Positions 27,114-35,250 of a DNA stretch of 64,000 nucleotides are shown piece by piece; position 1 is the first letter of the stretch; each line of letters starts with the position of its first letter. The translations under genes were made by a program, and so were the position numbers. The notes under the pieces are model-generated. The model saw nothing but the letters and a program-made list of their open reading frames with translations, did not search any database and was not told the DNA's origin. This DNA comes from Desulfuromonadaceae bacterium (GTDB lineage Bacteria > Desulfobacterota > Desulfuromonadia > Geobacterales > Pseudopelobacteraceae). The stretch is from positions 1-64,000 of the forward strand of contig JAQTQX010000012.1 in the NCBI GenBank assembly GCA_028712075.1, read 5' to 3'.

Positions 27114-27621
27114 CACTTTCCCCCCAGGGCCCTGCCGATGGCCGTGGCCATCACCGTTATCTGCCGCTCCTCCAACCAGAGCGCCTCTGCGTATTGCTGC
27201 TGCAGCATGTCGAGATCCTGATCCGGCTCGGTTTGCAGGTATTGCCGGATCAGGAGCCCCATCTGCAGGATGACGTTGCCCTTCAGCTCCTCACGAAGCT
27301 CTACAACTTTTTTGTCGCGAAATCCTCATTCATGCCGACCGCGCCCTGCAGCGCCGAGTTGAGCGCCACCATGCGGCCGGGTTGTGCCTGAAATTCAGCG
27401 GACAGCTCCTCGCTGGTAGGGGCGATCGCCATTTCGATGACCAGGTTGCGTGCTGCCTGGGCAGCTTTCCCCTTGGTAGCCGTGGCGATAAACCGGTTGA
27501 TATCGGCGGTGCCGGGCTTCTGAAAATAGTACTTTTCTTCGTTGTCGCCGGTCAGCTCCAGTACGGTGATGCCCTTGCTCTGGGCGTCAATGACTGATTT
27601 CGGAAGCGTAGTTGGTGCCAT
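27113..27621 (-). CDS. Tail assembly chaperone, -1 frameshift product (gp41/42 type)
   Basis: The first frame (27621-27301) ends ACA AAA AAG TTG TAG. The heptamer A AAA AAG at 27313-27307 is in the exact X XXY YYZ phase. After a -1 slip the frame reads VVELREELKGNVILQM and stays open for 64 codons to the TGA at 27115-27113, giving a fused protein of about 169 residues. The second frame has no good start of its own. This matches the conserved G/GT arrangement just before the tape measure gene in long-tailed phages. The event itself is inferred. Confidence 0.75.
27301..27621 (-). CDS. Tail assembly chaperone, unshifted product (Mu gp41-like)
   Basis: Protein of 106 residues from the ATG at 27621 (AAAGGAGAAACACGC upstream; a longer frame to 27663 crosses the palindrome and is rejected). 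APTTLPKSVIDAQSKGITVL, a phage-tail chaperone helix bundle with DINRFIATATKGKAAQAARN, and the C-terminal GAVGMNEDFATKKL end at the slippery site. It probably coats the tape measure during tail assembly. Confidence 0.82.
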   Translation of the reverse strand: MAPTTLPKSVIDAQSKGITVLELTGDNEEKYYFQKPGTADINRFIATATKGKAAQAARNLVIEMAIAPTSEELSAEFQAQPGRMVALNSALQGAVGMNEDFATKKL

Positions 27622-27658
27622 GCGTGTTTCTCCTTTTGATTTGGTTGATGTGGACCTT

Positions 27659-27736
27659 ACCACCCCCAGCCCCTCCTAAATTAGGAGGGGGGCTTTAAAC
27701 TCCCCCTCCTTGCTAAGGAGCGGGCTGGGGGGTGGT
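27659..27736. repeat. G/C-rich palindrome between tube and chaperone genes
   Basis: CCACCCCCAGCCCCTCC at one end pairs with GGGCTGGGGGGTGG at the other; inner CTCCTAAATTAGGAG and CTCCTTGCTAAGGAG form two more hairpins. Similar elements occur at 28227-28284 in the phage and at 3522 and 14663 in the host. Confidence 0.6.
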
Positions 27737-27738
27737 AG

Positions 27739-28194
27739 TTACAGCAGATTTTTCGGCACCAGGGCCGGTATATATCCCCAGAGGATCGGGGCGATGACCT
27801 TCAGGTCGTATTTGCGGACGCCGGCATTGTCATCACCCTGTTTCGCGCCGGATGACGTCTTGACGATCTTGCAGAGCGGCAGAACGTCGGTAATCGTCGG
27901 CATCCCATCAGCGGCATAACAGACGATGATCGGGAACGGCATACCGTTGTAGATCCCGCCGCCGCCCGAGGCCGCCAGCAGAATACTCAGCCGTTCCGCT
28001 TCGTCCAGATCCAGCTCCATCTTTGCTGTGGCCTTGTAGTTTTTCCGGCCATAGCCCCTGGGGAGGCTCCCCTTGCCGTAGCGCTCCTCGATGGGGCGCT
28101 CGTCGTCATAATCGATGTTGGTCACACCGATCGTCACACCGCTGGGGAGCGTGATCGTCACGCCTTCCCAGTCATACAGAGTTCCATTGATCAT
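27739..28194 (-). CDS. Tail tube protein (Mu M-like)
   Basis: Protein of 151 residues. INGTLYDWEGVTITLPSGVT, then KNYKATAKMELDLDEAERLS and a C-terminal strand pair give a tube-like beta fold of the expected size. It follows the sheath directly and precedes the chaperones, the standard order. Assignment rests on size and order more than on motifs. Confidence 0.7.
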   Translation of the reverse strand: MINGTLYDWEGVTITLPSGVTIGVTNIDYDDERPIEERYGKGSLPRGYGRKNYKATAKMELDLDEAERLSILLAASGGGGIYNGMPFPIIVCYAADGMPTITDVLPLCKIVKTSSGAKQGDDNAGVRKYDLKVIAPILWGYIPALVPKNLL

Positions 28195-28226
28195 TTTTTA
28201 ATACCTCCTGAAATCGTGAATGGTGG

Positions 28227-28284
28227 ACCACCCCCGCCCTGTCGGGCACCCCCTCCTGATTCAGGAGGGGGCCGGGGGGTGGTT
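28227..28284. repeat. G/C-rich palindrome between sheath and tube genes
   Basis: CCACCCCCGCCCTGTCGGGC and CCCCCTCCTGATTCAGGAGGGGG sit before GCCGGGGGGTGG; the outer ends pair and the inner segments each form a hairpin. It is a second copy of the 27659 type, here next to a CTCCTGAAATCGTGAATGGT stretch that recurs at 33195. Confidence 0.6.
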
Positions 28285-29965
28285 ATTTCAATCGCGGGTC
28301 AAACGCCGAACCGCTGTAGGCATAGTTGGCGAACAGCTTGATGCTCCGGATGATCGGGATCCCGATCAAGGTCATCTCCACGGCGACGCCGTTATTGACG
28401 ATGTCCTGGCCCTCGGGAATGGCGACCTTGTGTCCGGCCATCTCCTGCGGTACGGCCCTGACCATGACGTTGAGGGCGTTCTCGATGTTGACCCGGAGAT
28501 ACGCCAGGCCGGACGCATCGGCCCCGAGGATGGCGTCGCCGGCTTCGTCATACATCGACTTGAGCGCGGCGATCCGCGACAGCCGGACCCCTTTGAAAAC
28601 CACCCGCAGCACCGTCAGAAACTGGTAATCGCTGGTCGCATCGGCCATGGTCCGCTCATCGCCCCAGTAGACTCCGGAGAGACCGGCGTACCGCTTGGCG
28701 GTGATGTATCCGGCGGCTTCCAACACCGCCTGGTGAGCATCGGTGTACAGGCTCGGCAGGGATAACTGACTGATGCTGCCGTCCCTGACCCTGCCCAGCG
28801 CCCGCATGACCGGAATAGCCATCAGCCGCCCGGCGGCCAGACCGGCGCCGCTCCGTGTAAGCCGTTTGCCCGTGCTGTCCGATATCTCGCCGAACGCCGA
28901 GACCACGGCGACAAAGCGGCCGGCGAACCCCTGTCTTTCGGCGACCAGGGCGGCGGCCCACTCGTCGATGGTTTCATCGTCAAAGGGGAGCCGGGTCTCG
29001 GTAATGAAGTAGGTCGGACGATGCGCATTCCAGAGGACATCCGCTTGCGCCTGCAGTGCGGCCCAGTCGCTCGAATCCGACGGGGCGGCCACGTAGATGA
29101 ACTCCACGTCATAGAGGGAGAGCGGCGTCTCCAGGGCATCGAGCACGCTGGTGACAGACGGTACCGGGGCGAGTATGGTGAAACTGTAGGTATCTCCGGC
29201 CACGGCGTTCTCGGCCGGGTGAGTGATGGTAACGCCGGTGGTACCGACAAGAATCGCGCCGTCGACCGGAATTGTTTTCGTCACGCCCCAGCTATCGCCG
29301 CCGTCAAGAGACAGCCGGTAGGTGCCGGAATTGAGGCCGCCGGCCGTCATTACCTGGAAGATAACATCGGCAGCCGCCTTGACCGTTCCGGCGGCGGTAA
29401 GCACCGGCCCGGTACCGACCCTGGTGATCGGCCCGATCGGAGCGCGGACCGTGAATGCGTAGACATCATCTGCCACCAGATCTCCGGCAGCCAGGGCCAG
29501 GGTTGCGCCGGTGGCGCCGATGGCGATCTGCCCGTTTTCAGGTACCTCGGCCGTGGCCTCGTAGGTAGCGCCGCCGTCGAGACTGACCTTGGCGGTTGCC
29601 ACGCCGATGGCGCCACCGAGCACGATCATGACCTTCACGTCGGCATTGTCGACCGGAACGCCGCTCCCAGTCCCGACCGGGCCGTCGCCGGTCAATTCCA
29701 CAGGAGTGATATAGCCGCCGTCCGCGCCGGTGACCGGCACGGCGATAACAACGGGATTCTGGCCGGCGGCGGCGAACAGATCACGCAGTTTGTCGACCAG
29801 GGGGCCCACGCCCAGCAGGGCGGTCAGGTCGCTGGATTTACCGAGGAGATAACCTCTCCCCACCTCGCCGGTCGAACAGACCCCGGCCACGATACAGGCT
29901 CCGGAGACTCCGCCAGGGGCGATGCCGCTCGTGCCGTCAACTAAAAATTCAAGTACGTCCTTCAT
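28283..29965 (-). CDS. Tail sheath protein with two tandem inserted domains
   Basis: Protein of 560 residues. The C-terminal half (WAALVAERQGFAGRFVAVVS-like region, YWGDERTMADATSDYQFLTV, SRIAALKSMYDEAGDAI, MTLIGIPIIRSIKLFANYAY) is a DUF2586-type sheath. Between about 95 and 268 lie two related blocks of some 80 residues, each with a SLDGG turn, an IG.TG.T strand and a YxFTxxAP strand. These look like surface Ig-like domains added to the sheath. The order upstream (small protein, tail terminator) and downstream (tube) fits. Confidence 0.85.
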   Translation of the reverse strand: MKDVLEFLVDGTSGIAPGGVSGACIVAGVCSTGEVGRGYLLGKSSDLTALLGVGPLVDKLRDLFAAAGQNPVVIAVPVTGADGGYITPVELTGDGPVGTGSGVPVDNADVKVMIVLGGAIGVATAKVSLDGGATYEATAEVPENGQIAIGATGATLALAAGDLVADDVYAFTVRAPIGPITRVGTGPVLTAAGTVKAAADVIFQVMTAGGLNSGTYRLSLDGGDSWGVTKTIPVDGAILVGTTGVTITHPAENAVAGDTYSFTILAPVPSVTSVLDALETPLSLYDVEFIYVAAPSDSSDWAALQAQADVLWNAHRPTYFITETRLPFDDETIDEWAAALVAERQGFAGRFVAVVSAFGEISDSTGKRLTRSGAGLAAGRLMAIPVMRALGRVRDGSISQLSLPSLYTDAHQAVLEAAGYITAKRYAGLSGVYWGDERTMADATSDYQFLTVLRVVFKGVRLSRIAALKSMYDEAGDAILGADASGLAYLRVNIENALNVMVRAVPQEMAGHKVAIPEGQDIVNNGVAVEMTLIGIPIIRSIKLFANYAYSGSAFDPRLK

Positions 29966-30196
29966 TTAGATCCTCCCCCCGCCCATCGGGCGATTTTCGA
30001 ATGCATCCATGGCGCTGGTAAATTCGGCCGCGGTAACCTGTTTTCCCTCGGCCCACCCCTTGGCGCGGCAGAGACCGGCAAGGTGCGCGCGTGATAGGCC
30101 GGATAGTTCGGCCAGCTCGGTAACGGGGTGCAGGGTCTCGGCCGCTTCCGGTTTTGGCGCCACCATTGCTGTGGGCCGCCTGTTCTTATTTTTCAT
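29966..30196 (-). CDS. Small phage protein before the sheath gene (DUF2635-like position)
   Basis: Protein of 76 residues: a basic start (MKNKNRRPTAM), then ELAELSGLSRAHLAGLCRAK followed by WAEGKQVTAAEFTSAMDAFE. The middle looks like a short helical repeat similar to DNA- or protein-binding HeH/SAP-type helices. It lies one base before the sheath start, where Mu keeps gp38. Function unknown. Confidence 0.65.
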   Translation of the reverse strand: MKNKNRRPTAMVAPKPEAAETLHPVTELAELSGLSRAHLAGLCRAKGWAEGKQVTAAEFTSAMDAFENRPMGGGRI

Positions 30197-30233
30197 CGTC
30201 GTCTCCTTTTAGTGCGATAGCGGCGCCATGCGC

Positions 30234-30836
30234 CTACGAAACCGTGGGTGTTATGGTCACGCCGGGGATGATCGGCGTTGTGGCCGTTTTCTGGATGCCG
30301 CCCAGGAACTGCACCCTGACGATCGCCAGAATCGGCCGGGAGAGCTTGCGCGCCATTTCGACATCGGAGTCCCAGGGGCGGGCGATTTCCTGCGGTTCGA
30401 CCAGGATCGCGCTGTTGTCGGCATCCGCGAATAGTTTGTGATCCGACACCCCCTGCTGAAACTGTTCGGCCAGACCGATACTTTCACCGCTGCCCCAGAT
30501 CTCCTCTCCGGCCAGGCCGTAGAGGAGGCAGCGGAAAGTGATTTCCCTGGTGAAGCGCCGGCGGATCCGCGTGTATTTCGCCAGTATGGTCGGCTCCCCT
30601 TCAACCTCGACCGCGGCGGTCCGGATAGAAGAGATCAGCTTGCCGAACTTCCGGCTGCGATCGATCAGCGGCAGGCAGCAGACGGCGTAATCGTTGTCTT
30701 TCAGGAAGTCCCTGGGGAGCTCGTCGAAAAAGATGTTCCGGCCCGGATCATCACCCCGGTACGGCGTGGTATAGCCGTCCGCGAGGAGGAGCCCGGTCAG
30801 GCGATCGCTTAAATATTTTTGGCAGGCTAGTAACAT
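30234..30836 (-). CDS. Tail terminator-like protein (Mu gp37 position)
   Basis: Protein of 200 residues. CQKYLSDRLTGLLLADGYTT, an acidic loop and a conserved-looking FTREITFRCLLYG strand, then the C-terminal IPGVTITPTVS. The site between the tail-completion protein and the sheath, and the size, fit a tail terminator that caps the tube. Motif support is modest. Confidence 0.6.
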   Translation of the reverse strand: MLLACQKYLSDRLTGLLLADGYTTPYRGDDPGRNIFFDELPRDFLKDNDYAVCCLPLIDRSRKFGKLISSIRTAAVEVEGEPTILAKYTRIRRRFTREITFRCLLYGLAGEEIWGSGESIGLAEQFQQGVSDHKLFADADNSAILVEPQEIARPWDSDVEMARKLSRPILAIVRVQFLGGIQKTATTPIIPGVTITPTVS

Positions 30837-30855
30837 CTGAAACCCCTGGAAAATC

Positions 30856-30928
30856 CGGGATCAGGGAACAGGGATCAGTAACGTCAAAAAAGATTTTACC
30901 GATCCCCGGTCCCCGTTCCCCGGTCCCT
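30856..30928. repeat. Interspersed palindrome, GATCAGGGAACAGG type
   Basis: Arms GGGATCAGGGAACAGGGATC and GATCCCCGGTCCCCGTTCCC flank a core GTAACGTCAAAAAAGATTTT. An inverted copy of the core and arms is at 45428-45505, and a related palindrome without the core is in the portal/F gene at 35851-35914. Confidence 0.65.
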
Positions 30929-31409
30929 ATTTTTTAAAGACCTCGATGGCGATTCCCTTCAGCGCTTTCACGATTGAGGGCTTCATCTCTTTAAAGGTCG
31001 GCTCCCACAGCTTGCGCGGCGGGATCTTCTTGCCGTCGTTTTTCGGTTGCTCGTGGATCAGGGCAATATCGGTCAGGTCGCCGCCGTCCTTGCTCTTCAC
31101 GCCCCGTTTTACTCCCACCGCCCCCTGAAAATCGTCGGGCTGGTGCGTGGTGATGTTGGAGTACATCTGGTTGGTGGCGCGGAGAATGTCCGGAGACAGT
31201 TTTTTTCTCGCCTTCTTGTCCGCGTACTTCTCATTCAGCTCCGGCCAGTCGAGATCCTGTTTGTCAATATGACCGAGCACCTTGGCCTCGACCTTTTTTA
31301 ACTGCTGCCCGATGGTGCGCCGGCTTTCGCTTCGCAGCTTCGGGTTCGCCTGCTTGAGCACCTGTTTCAGCCGGTTCCAGTCGCCGGTCAGTTCGACCGA
31401 CTTGCTCAT
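30927..31409 (-). CDS. Virion morphogenesis/tail completion protein (Mu G-like)
   Basis: Protein of 160 residues, very basic. KSVELTGDWNRLKQVLKQAN, SRRTIGQQLKKVEAKVLGHI, then PRKLWEPTFKEMKPSIVKAL give the helix-rich plan of phage virion-morphogenesis (gpG) and HK97 gp10-type proteins. Start overlaps the upstream stop (ATGA). It would join head and tail. Confidence 0.65.
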   Translation of the reverse strand: MSKSVELTGDWNRLKQVLKQANPKLRSESRRTIGQQLKKVEAKVLGHIDKQDLDWPELNEKYADKKARKKLSPDILRATNQMYSNITTHQPDDFQGAVGVKRGVKSKDGGDLTDIALIHEQPKNDGKKIPPRKLWEPTFKEMKPSIVKALKGIAIEVFKK

Positions 31410-31807
31410 CGCTGCACCGTAAGTTGCGCCAGGATCGGCACGCCCCGAAAGACCCCCTTGTCGGTAATCTTCACCAGGACGAAGCGTTTCCCCTGGAAAA
31501 CCAGCTTGTCATCCTCGCTGATCAGCAACTTGTCAGTGGCCGGGTCGATCAGCTCTTTCTCGGCCAGGTAATCGCGGTTGAAGCTGACCACGAAGCGTTC
31601 AACCGTTTCCCGGTGTGCTTCCTGGACATACGCCTCGCCGTTGACGCCGCCGTAGCTTCCGGTGTCATCCGGTTTCCACCCGGCCAGCAGTTCGACCTCC
31701 TCGCCGGATTTCCTCCGGAGTATCACCGGCGTTTTGAAAAACGTGTCGGTCACGCTGCGCATGGCGGCGCGGAACTGATCAACATTTTCTTGAGAGAGGA
31801 GATCCAT
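31406..31807 (-). CDS. Head-tail joining protein
   Basis: Protein of 133 residues: FRAAMRSVTDTFFKTPVILR, a Gly/Thr loop and two strands (DKLLISEDDKLVFQGKRFVL, VPILAQLTVQR). The short beta-barrel pattern resembles head-closure or neck proteins. Located between the gp36-like gene and gpG-like gene, as expected for a connector. Not assigned to a named family. Confidence 0.6.
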   Translation of the reverse strand: MDLLSQENVDQFRAAMRSVTDTFFKTPVILRRKSGEEVELLAGWKPDDTGSYGGVNGEAYVQEAHRETVERFVVSFNRDYLAEKELIDPATDKLLISEDDKLVFQGKRFVLVKITDKGVFRGVPILAQLTVQR

Positions 31808-32182
31808 CTATTCCACCAGGACCATGGCCACGCCGGTATCTGATGCGGTAGAGAGGGCGGCCTTGCGATCAGTGATTGATTTCTCCAGGTCTTTTTTCAT
31901 CTCCTGCAGAAATTTCAGCTTGTCGGCAAACTTGGCTTTACCGGCGCCGTCTCCCTCGGCTTCCTCCAGGGACGTCTTGTATTTCGACATGGCCGGGGTG
32001 ATGAGTGCCTTGGCGGCCAGATCGGCGACCAGCGACTTTTGCCGGATGGAGAGATCCGCCTCGAGAATCCCCTCGTAACCGGCATCGGCCTGGGCCTCTA
32101 GGATGGTGACTTCCAGCGAGGCGGCGAATAATGCCGCCTCGTCAGGGAGCCTGTTTCTAAGCATGTCCAGAATGGTGGCCAT
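31808..32182 (-). CDS. Head-tail connector-like helical protein (Mu gp36 position)
   Basis: Protein of 124 residues, mostly alpha-helical: ILDMLRNRLPDEAALFAASL, QKSLVADLAAKALITPAMSK, FADKLKFLQEMKKDLEKSIT. It immediately follows the major capsid gene. Such small helical proteins bind the portal in many tailed phages (adaptor). No motif fixes this. Confidence 0.6.
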   Translation of the reverse strand: MATILDMLRNRLPDEAALFAASLEVTILEAQADAGYEGILEADLSIRQKSLVADLAAKALITPAMSKYKTSLEEAEGDGAGKAKFADKLKFLQEMKKDLEKSITDRKAALSTASDTGVAMVLVE

Positions 32183-32184
32183 GA

Positions 32185-33186
32185 TTACTGCTGTGTGAAG
32201 ACGTAGGCGGCGTCGGTAAAGATACGGGAGAAACCGAGCACAGTGCTGATGACGGTCTTTTCGAGCTGTTTGTCGATAACTTTGTCGGTCTCGATCAACT
32301 CGGCACCGGATTCCTTGACCAGTTCAAGAGCCGCATTCTTTGCCACGGCCACCAGGCGCTTGTCACCAAGGGTCGTTTCGGTCCAGTTGAAGCGCTTGAG
32401 GTTGTTACCAAACGCCGGGGCGATATGCCCGCTTTTGGCGGTATCGAACAGCAGCGGGTCCTTAAACTCATTCAATTTCAACACTGTTTTCAGGAGGGCG
32501 GTTTTGGCGGTCCAGACAGTTGATTCCCAGGTTTCCATGTCAAGGAAAAAGTCGAGCAGCGCATCGTAGGAAATGGCGGCGGCCTGGGTTGCCGGAGCAG
32601 CATTGTCATTGCCGTCGCCGTTGAGGATGTTGTACATCGCGTAGGCGACATGACGCTTGGCCAGGCGCTGGCCGATCAGCTGCATGTGAATGGCGAGCAG
32701 CGGCAGCTTCATACGGCGTAGCACTTCGTAGCTGACGTCCAGGCCGATCCCGAGTTTCGCCAGTTTGATGGTGGCTTTATCGGTCGTGATAGAGACGGTC
32801 GGGAACGGCGCGCCTTCGGTGACTCGCTTGAAATCGATCTTTTTGGCGTCAAACTCGGCAGTGACCGATTCGTAGACGCCGCTGTCGATAGTGGTAGTGG
32901 TAGCGATCAGTTCATCAAGGGTAAGGTCAAAGCGCCCCAGCCCGGCGATACCGATCCGGACGTTGCGGTTGATGAACTCGGGAAAGAGAATCGAATCCTC
33001 GGTAGTGCGGTAGAATCTTTCCACCGTGTCTTTTTTGAGGTTTATATCCCGCTCCATCAGCGCGAACTCGAAGGCGTCAAGACCTTCGTGCGTCGATGGC
33101 GCCTCGATCGCGAGCAGCTCGGAAAACGTCATCCCCTGCTTGCGGGCCTGCTGGTACATCTCTTTTGCCAATACTATTTTGGGCAT
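32185..33186 (-). CDS. Major capsid protein (Mu T-like)
   Basis: Protein of 333 residues. It begins MPKIVLAKEMYQQARKQGMT and includes FPEFINRNVRIGIAGLGRFD, LAKLGIGLDVSYEVLRRMKL and a C-terminal IFTDAAYVFTQQ, the plan of HK97-fold major capsids in Mu-like phages. High expression is expected: CCTCCTG-type ribosome site AGGAGGTTTCACC upstream. It lies between decoration protein and connector genes. Confidence 0.85.
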   Translation of the reverse strand: MPKIVLAKEMYQQARKQGMTFSELLAIEAPSTHEGLDAFEFALMERDINLKKDTVERFYRTTEDSILFPEFINRNVRIGIAGLGRFDLTLDELIATTTTIDSGVYESVTAEFDAKKIDFKRVTEGAPFPTVSITTDKATIKLAKLGIGLDVSYEVLRRMKLPLLAIHMQLIGQRLAKRHVAYAMYNILNGDGNDNAAPATQAAAISYDALLDFFLDMETWESTVWTAKTALLKTVLKLNEFKDPLLFDTAKSGHIAPAFGNNLKRFNWTETTLGDKRLVAVAKNAALELVKESGAELIETDKVIDKQLEKTVISTVLGFSRIFTDAAYVFTQQ

Positions 33187-33234
33187 GGTGAAACCTCCTG
33201 AAATCGTGAATGGTGAAGGGTGAATGGTTTGTTG

Positions 33235-33951
33235 CTATCCCAGATCGACGGTCAGTGTCCCGGCGCCGGCGTCCTTGCTGACAACCCAGAGTTTACGGCC
33301 GACACTGGCGTCGGTACCGCCGGCCAGATCGGTTTTTGCGACTGCGACCACGGCGGCCGCGCCTGTACTGGCGCCGGTACTGGCTGTCGTTACGAGGTCG
33401 ACGGCGGCGCTGGCGGCTACTGCCGCGCGAACTTCGGCGGCGGTTGAGGTAATGGCGCCAGCCACGCCGGTTGCCAGGCTGACGATGATGTCACGGCCGA
33501 CCACATCGACGGAGAGCGCCTTGTCGTTGCCGGCGGGGTCGAGCAACTGGACGCTGATATCGTTGCCATCGGCGCCGGCCTTTTTGGCGGTGAAAGTGAT
33601 AGCGTTATTGTTGGCAACCACTCCGGTGGCCAGGGTTGACGCCACGGATGCGGCTGGCGGCTTTACTCCGCCGGCGCCGTTGGCAACCAGTTCCTGCCAC
33701 CCGAGGTTCGGAGCTCCGGTGTAGGGCAGGTCCTCGACATAGCCTCTGTCCTGCACACTGGCCGCATTCATCCGGCCGTCGAGATCGATACAATCCAGGA
33801 CGCCGTTGAAGTTATCCTCGGCTTCGCAGAGATCGACCGTGCCGTTGTCGCTCGGCTTGCACACCTTGCCCTTGTCGCCGGCAACGATACCCGCAGCCAC
33901 CAGAAACGTTACAATGCGTACCCCTATTCCTCTAAATCCGACTGTCCACAT
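33235..33951 (-). CDS. Capsid decoration-like protein with added C-terminal domain
   Basis: Protein of 238 residues. Residues 1-100 (VRIVTFLVAAGIVAGDKGKV, VLDCIDLDGRMNAASVQDRG, EDLPYTGAPNLGWQELVAN) resemble DUF2190-like capsid decoration proteins. Residues about 105-235 are very rich in Ala, Val, Thr and Asp (AGADGNDISVQLLDPAGNDK) and look like a separate beta-rich surface domain. GGGAGGTAGC is a strong ribosome site. Its position before the major capsid fits decoration or scaffold functions. Confidence 0.65.
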   Translation of the reverse strand: MWTVGFRGIGVRIVTFLVAAGIVAGDKGKVCKPSDNGTVDLCEAEDNFNGVLDCIDLDGRMNAASVQDRGYVEDLPYTGAPNLGWQELVANGAGGVKPPAASVASTLATGVVANNNAITFTAKKAGADGNDISVQLLDPAGNDKALSVDVVGRDIIVSLATGVAGAITSTAAEVRAAVAASAAVDLVTTASTGASTGAAAVVAVAKTDLAGGTDASVGRKLWVVSKDAGAGTLTVDLG

Positions 33952-33996
33952 GTGCTACCTCCCTTTTAAAATCATGATTGGTGAAGAGTGATGTTG

Positions 33997-34419
33997 TTAG
34001 AGTTTGTAATCTTCAGTCCGTTTGCCGGTTGCTGCGAGCTGGCCGTCGTTTTCCGGTACCGACGAACGCCGGGAGAGTTTCTCCCCGCACTTCGGGCAGG
34101 CCAGCGGGATCGACTCATCCACGGCCAGCTGGTATTCCTCGACGAACGCGCGGGCCGTGGCGAGGTCGGCTTTTTCGATGACGCCGGTGATGAATGTCTC
34201 GACGACCTTTTCCCCTTTGGCGGCCTTGTACAATGTGACCGCTTTTTCCCGCGTTTCCTTCAGGGTCTGGACGCCGACCGCGGCATCCGGCTTCAGCCCG
34301 GCTATCTCACTCTGCAGCGCTTCGATCTTGCCTGACAGGGCGGCTTCAAGCGCGGCTTCATCAATATCCGCCCCCACGGTCAGGGCCAGCAATACGGCCA
34401 TTTTCTGCGTAACTTTCAT
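33997..34419 (-). CDS. Nested in-frame scaffold protein (Mu Z-like), internal start
   Basis: An in-frame ATG at 34419 is preceded by CAGGAGGAGAAACC, a better ribosome site than most genes here. Translation from it would give 140 residues that consist of just the scaffold part (MKVTQKMAVLLALTV ...) plus the zinc-ribbon-like tail. Mu makes its scaffold Z in the same way, from inside gene I. The site is visible; the product is inferred. Confidence 0.65.
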   Translation of the reverse strand: MKVTQKMAVLLALTVGADIDEAALEAALSGKIEALQSEIAGLKPDAAVGVQTLKETREKAVTLYKAAKGEKVVETFITGVIEKADLATARAFVEEYQLAVDESIPLACPKCGEKLSRRSSVPENDGQLAATGKRTEDYKL

Positions 34420-35106
34420 GGTTTCTCCTCCTGTTGATTGATGTTGCTCGTCGGTCCCTTCGGGAACGGAAAGTGATTCGGGGGCACTGAGCGCCTTTGC
34501 GTGGGGGTCCTCTCCCTCCCATACGATCGAGACCTCTCCGGCGTTGGTGATCTTGGTAACGATCAGGCGCACTATCTCGCCGTCTACCACCTCGCCGAGG
34601 CGGCCCCAGAAATAATCCAGGTTGGGGTGGCTCTTCTCGTAGTCGAACCAGATGGTCACGGAGCAGGACCGGAGCGCCTTGGTCTCGACGCCGCGGGCGA
34701 TCATCGGTGCGACAATCCGGTCAACCGCCAGCAGGGCGTTTATCCCGGGGGGATCGTTCTGCTCGTCCCAGACCGGCCCCTGGCAAAGCCCCTTCCATTT
34801 CTCGACATTGGCATCGTGGTTGCCGTAGAGGGTTAGGCCGTCGAACAGAGGGACCGCGGCTTTCAGCACACCTGGCTTGGTAAAGTCGAAAAACCGGTAC
34901 GGCGTCATGGCGGCCGAGAGAATCCGGAAAAAGCGGGCGACATACTCCTCGGGGTTGAGTCCGCCGTTATCGGTCCCTTCCGGAGTCGCGAAGCTGAACG
35001 GCGTCGCCGCCCCTGGGAGCGGGCAACCTGAAAGCGTCCCTCCGAACTGCGCTTTTGCGAATCCCTCCCGAATTACCCCTAATTGCTTTTTTATTGCATC
35101 GCTCAT
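33997..35106 (-). CDS. Prohead protease/scaffold fusion (Mu I-like)
   Basis: Protein of 369 residues from the ATG at 35106 (GGGAGGTAAA upstream). Residues 1-220 include FFDFTKPGVLKAAVPLFDGL and TLYGNHDANVEKWKG, like the start of the Mu I peptidase (U35) family, where substrate handling follows an LYGNHD-type block; I could not identify the catalytic residues with certainty. Residues 230-330 are helical scaffold (MKVTQKMAVLLALTVGADID ... IEALQSEIAGLKPDA). The C-terminus carries a CPKCGEK half zinc ribbon. Upstream of decoration and capsid, as in Mu. Confidence 0.72.
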   Translation of the reverse strand: MSDAIKKQLGVIREGFAKAQFGGTLSGCPLPGAATPFSFATPEGTDNGGLNPEEYVARFFRILSAAMTPYRFFDFTKPGVLKAAVPLFDGLTLYGNHDANVEKWKGLCQGPVWDEQNDPPGINALLAVDRIVAPMIARGVETKALRSCSVTIWFDYEKSHPNLDYFWGRLGEVVDGEIVRLIVTKITNAGEVSIVWEGEDPHAKALSAPESLSVPEGTDEQHQSTGGETMKVTQKMAVLLALTVGADIDEAALEAALSGKIEALQSEIAGLKPDAAVGVQTLKETREKAVTLYKAAKGEKVVETFITGVIEKADLATARAFVEEYQLAVDESIPLACPKCGEKLSRRSSVPENDGQLAATGKRTEDYKL

Positions 35107-35250
35107 TTTACCTCCCTCGTTACTGTTTAAATCGCGCCGTGAACCGCTCAAATTTAGTTTATAAACCGGGTATCAGACCCCGCGACGTATCCTTGCCCCA
35201 CTTTTGGCCCTTATCGCCTCACAGGGGCACAGATTCGTTTTTACCGTTTT
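35107..35250. other. Short gap after the portal/F gene
   Basis: About 144 bases between the stop at 35251 and the protease start. Nothing beyond the ribosome site of the protease gene and a weak inverted repeat near 35200 was recognised. Confidence 0.4.

Noticed and set aside
27659..28284. CRISPR-like repeats from clustered G/C-rich palindromes
   Set aside because: Only two non-identical units with no regular spacers and no cas genes nearby.
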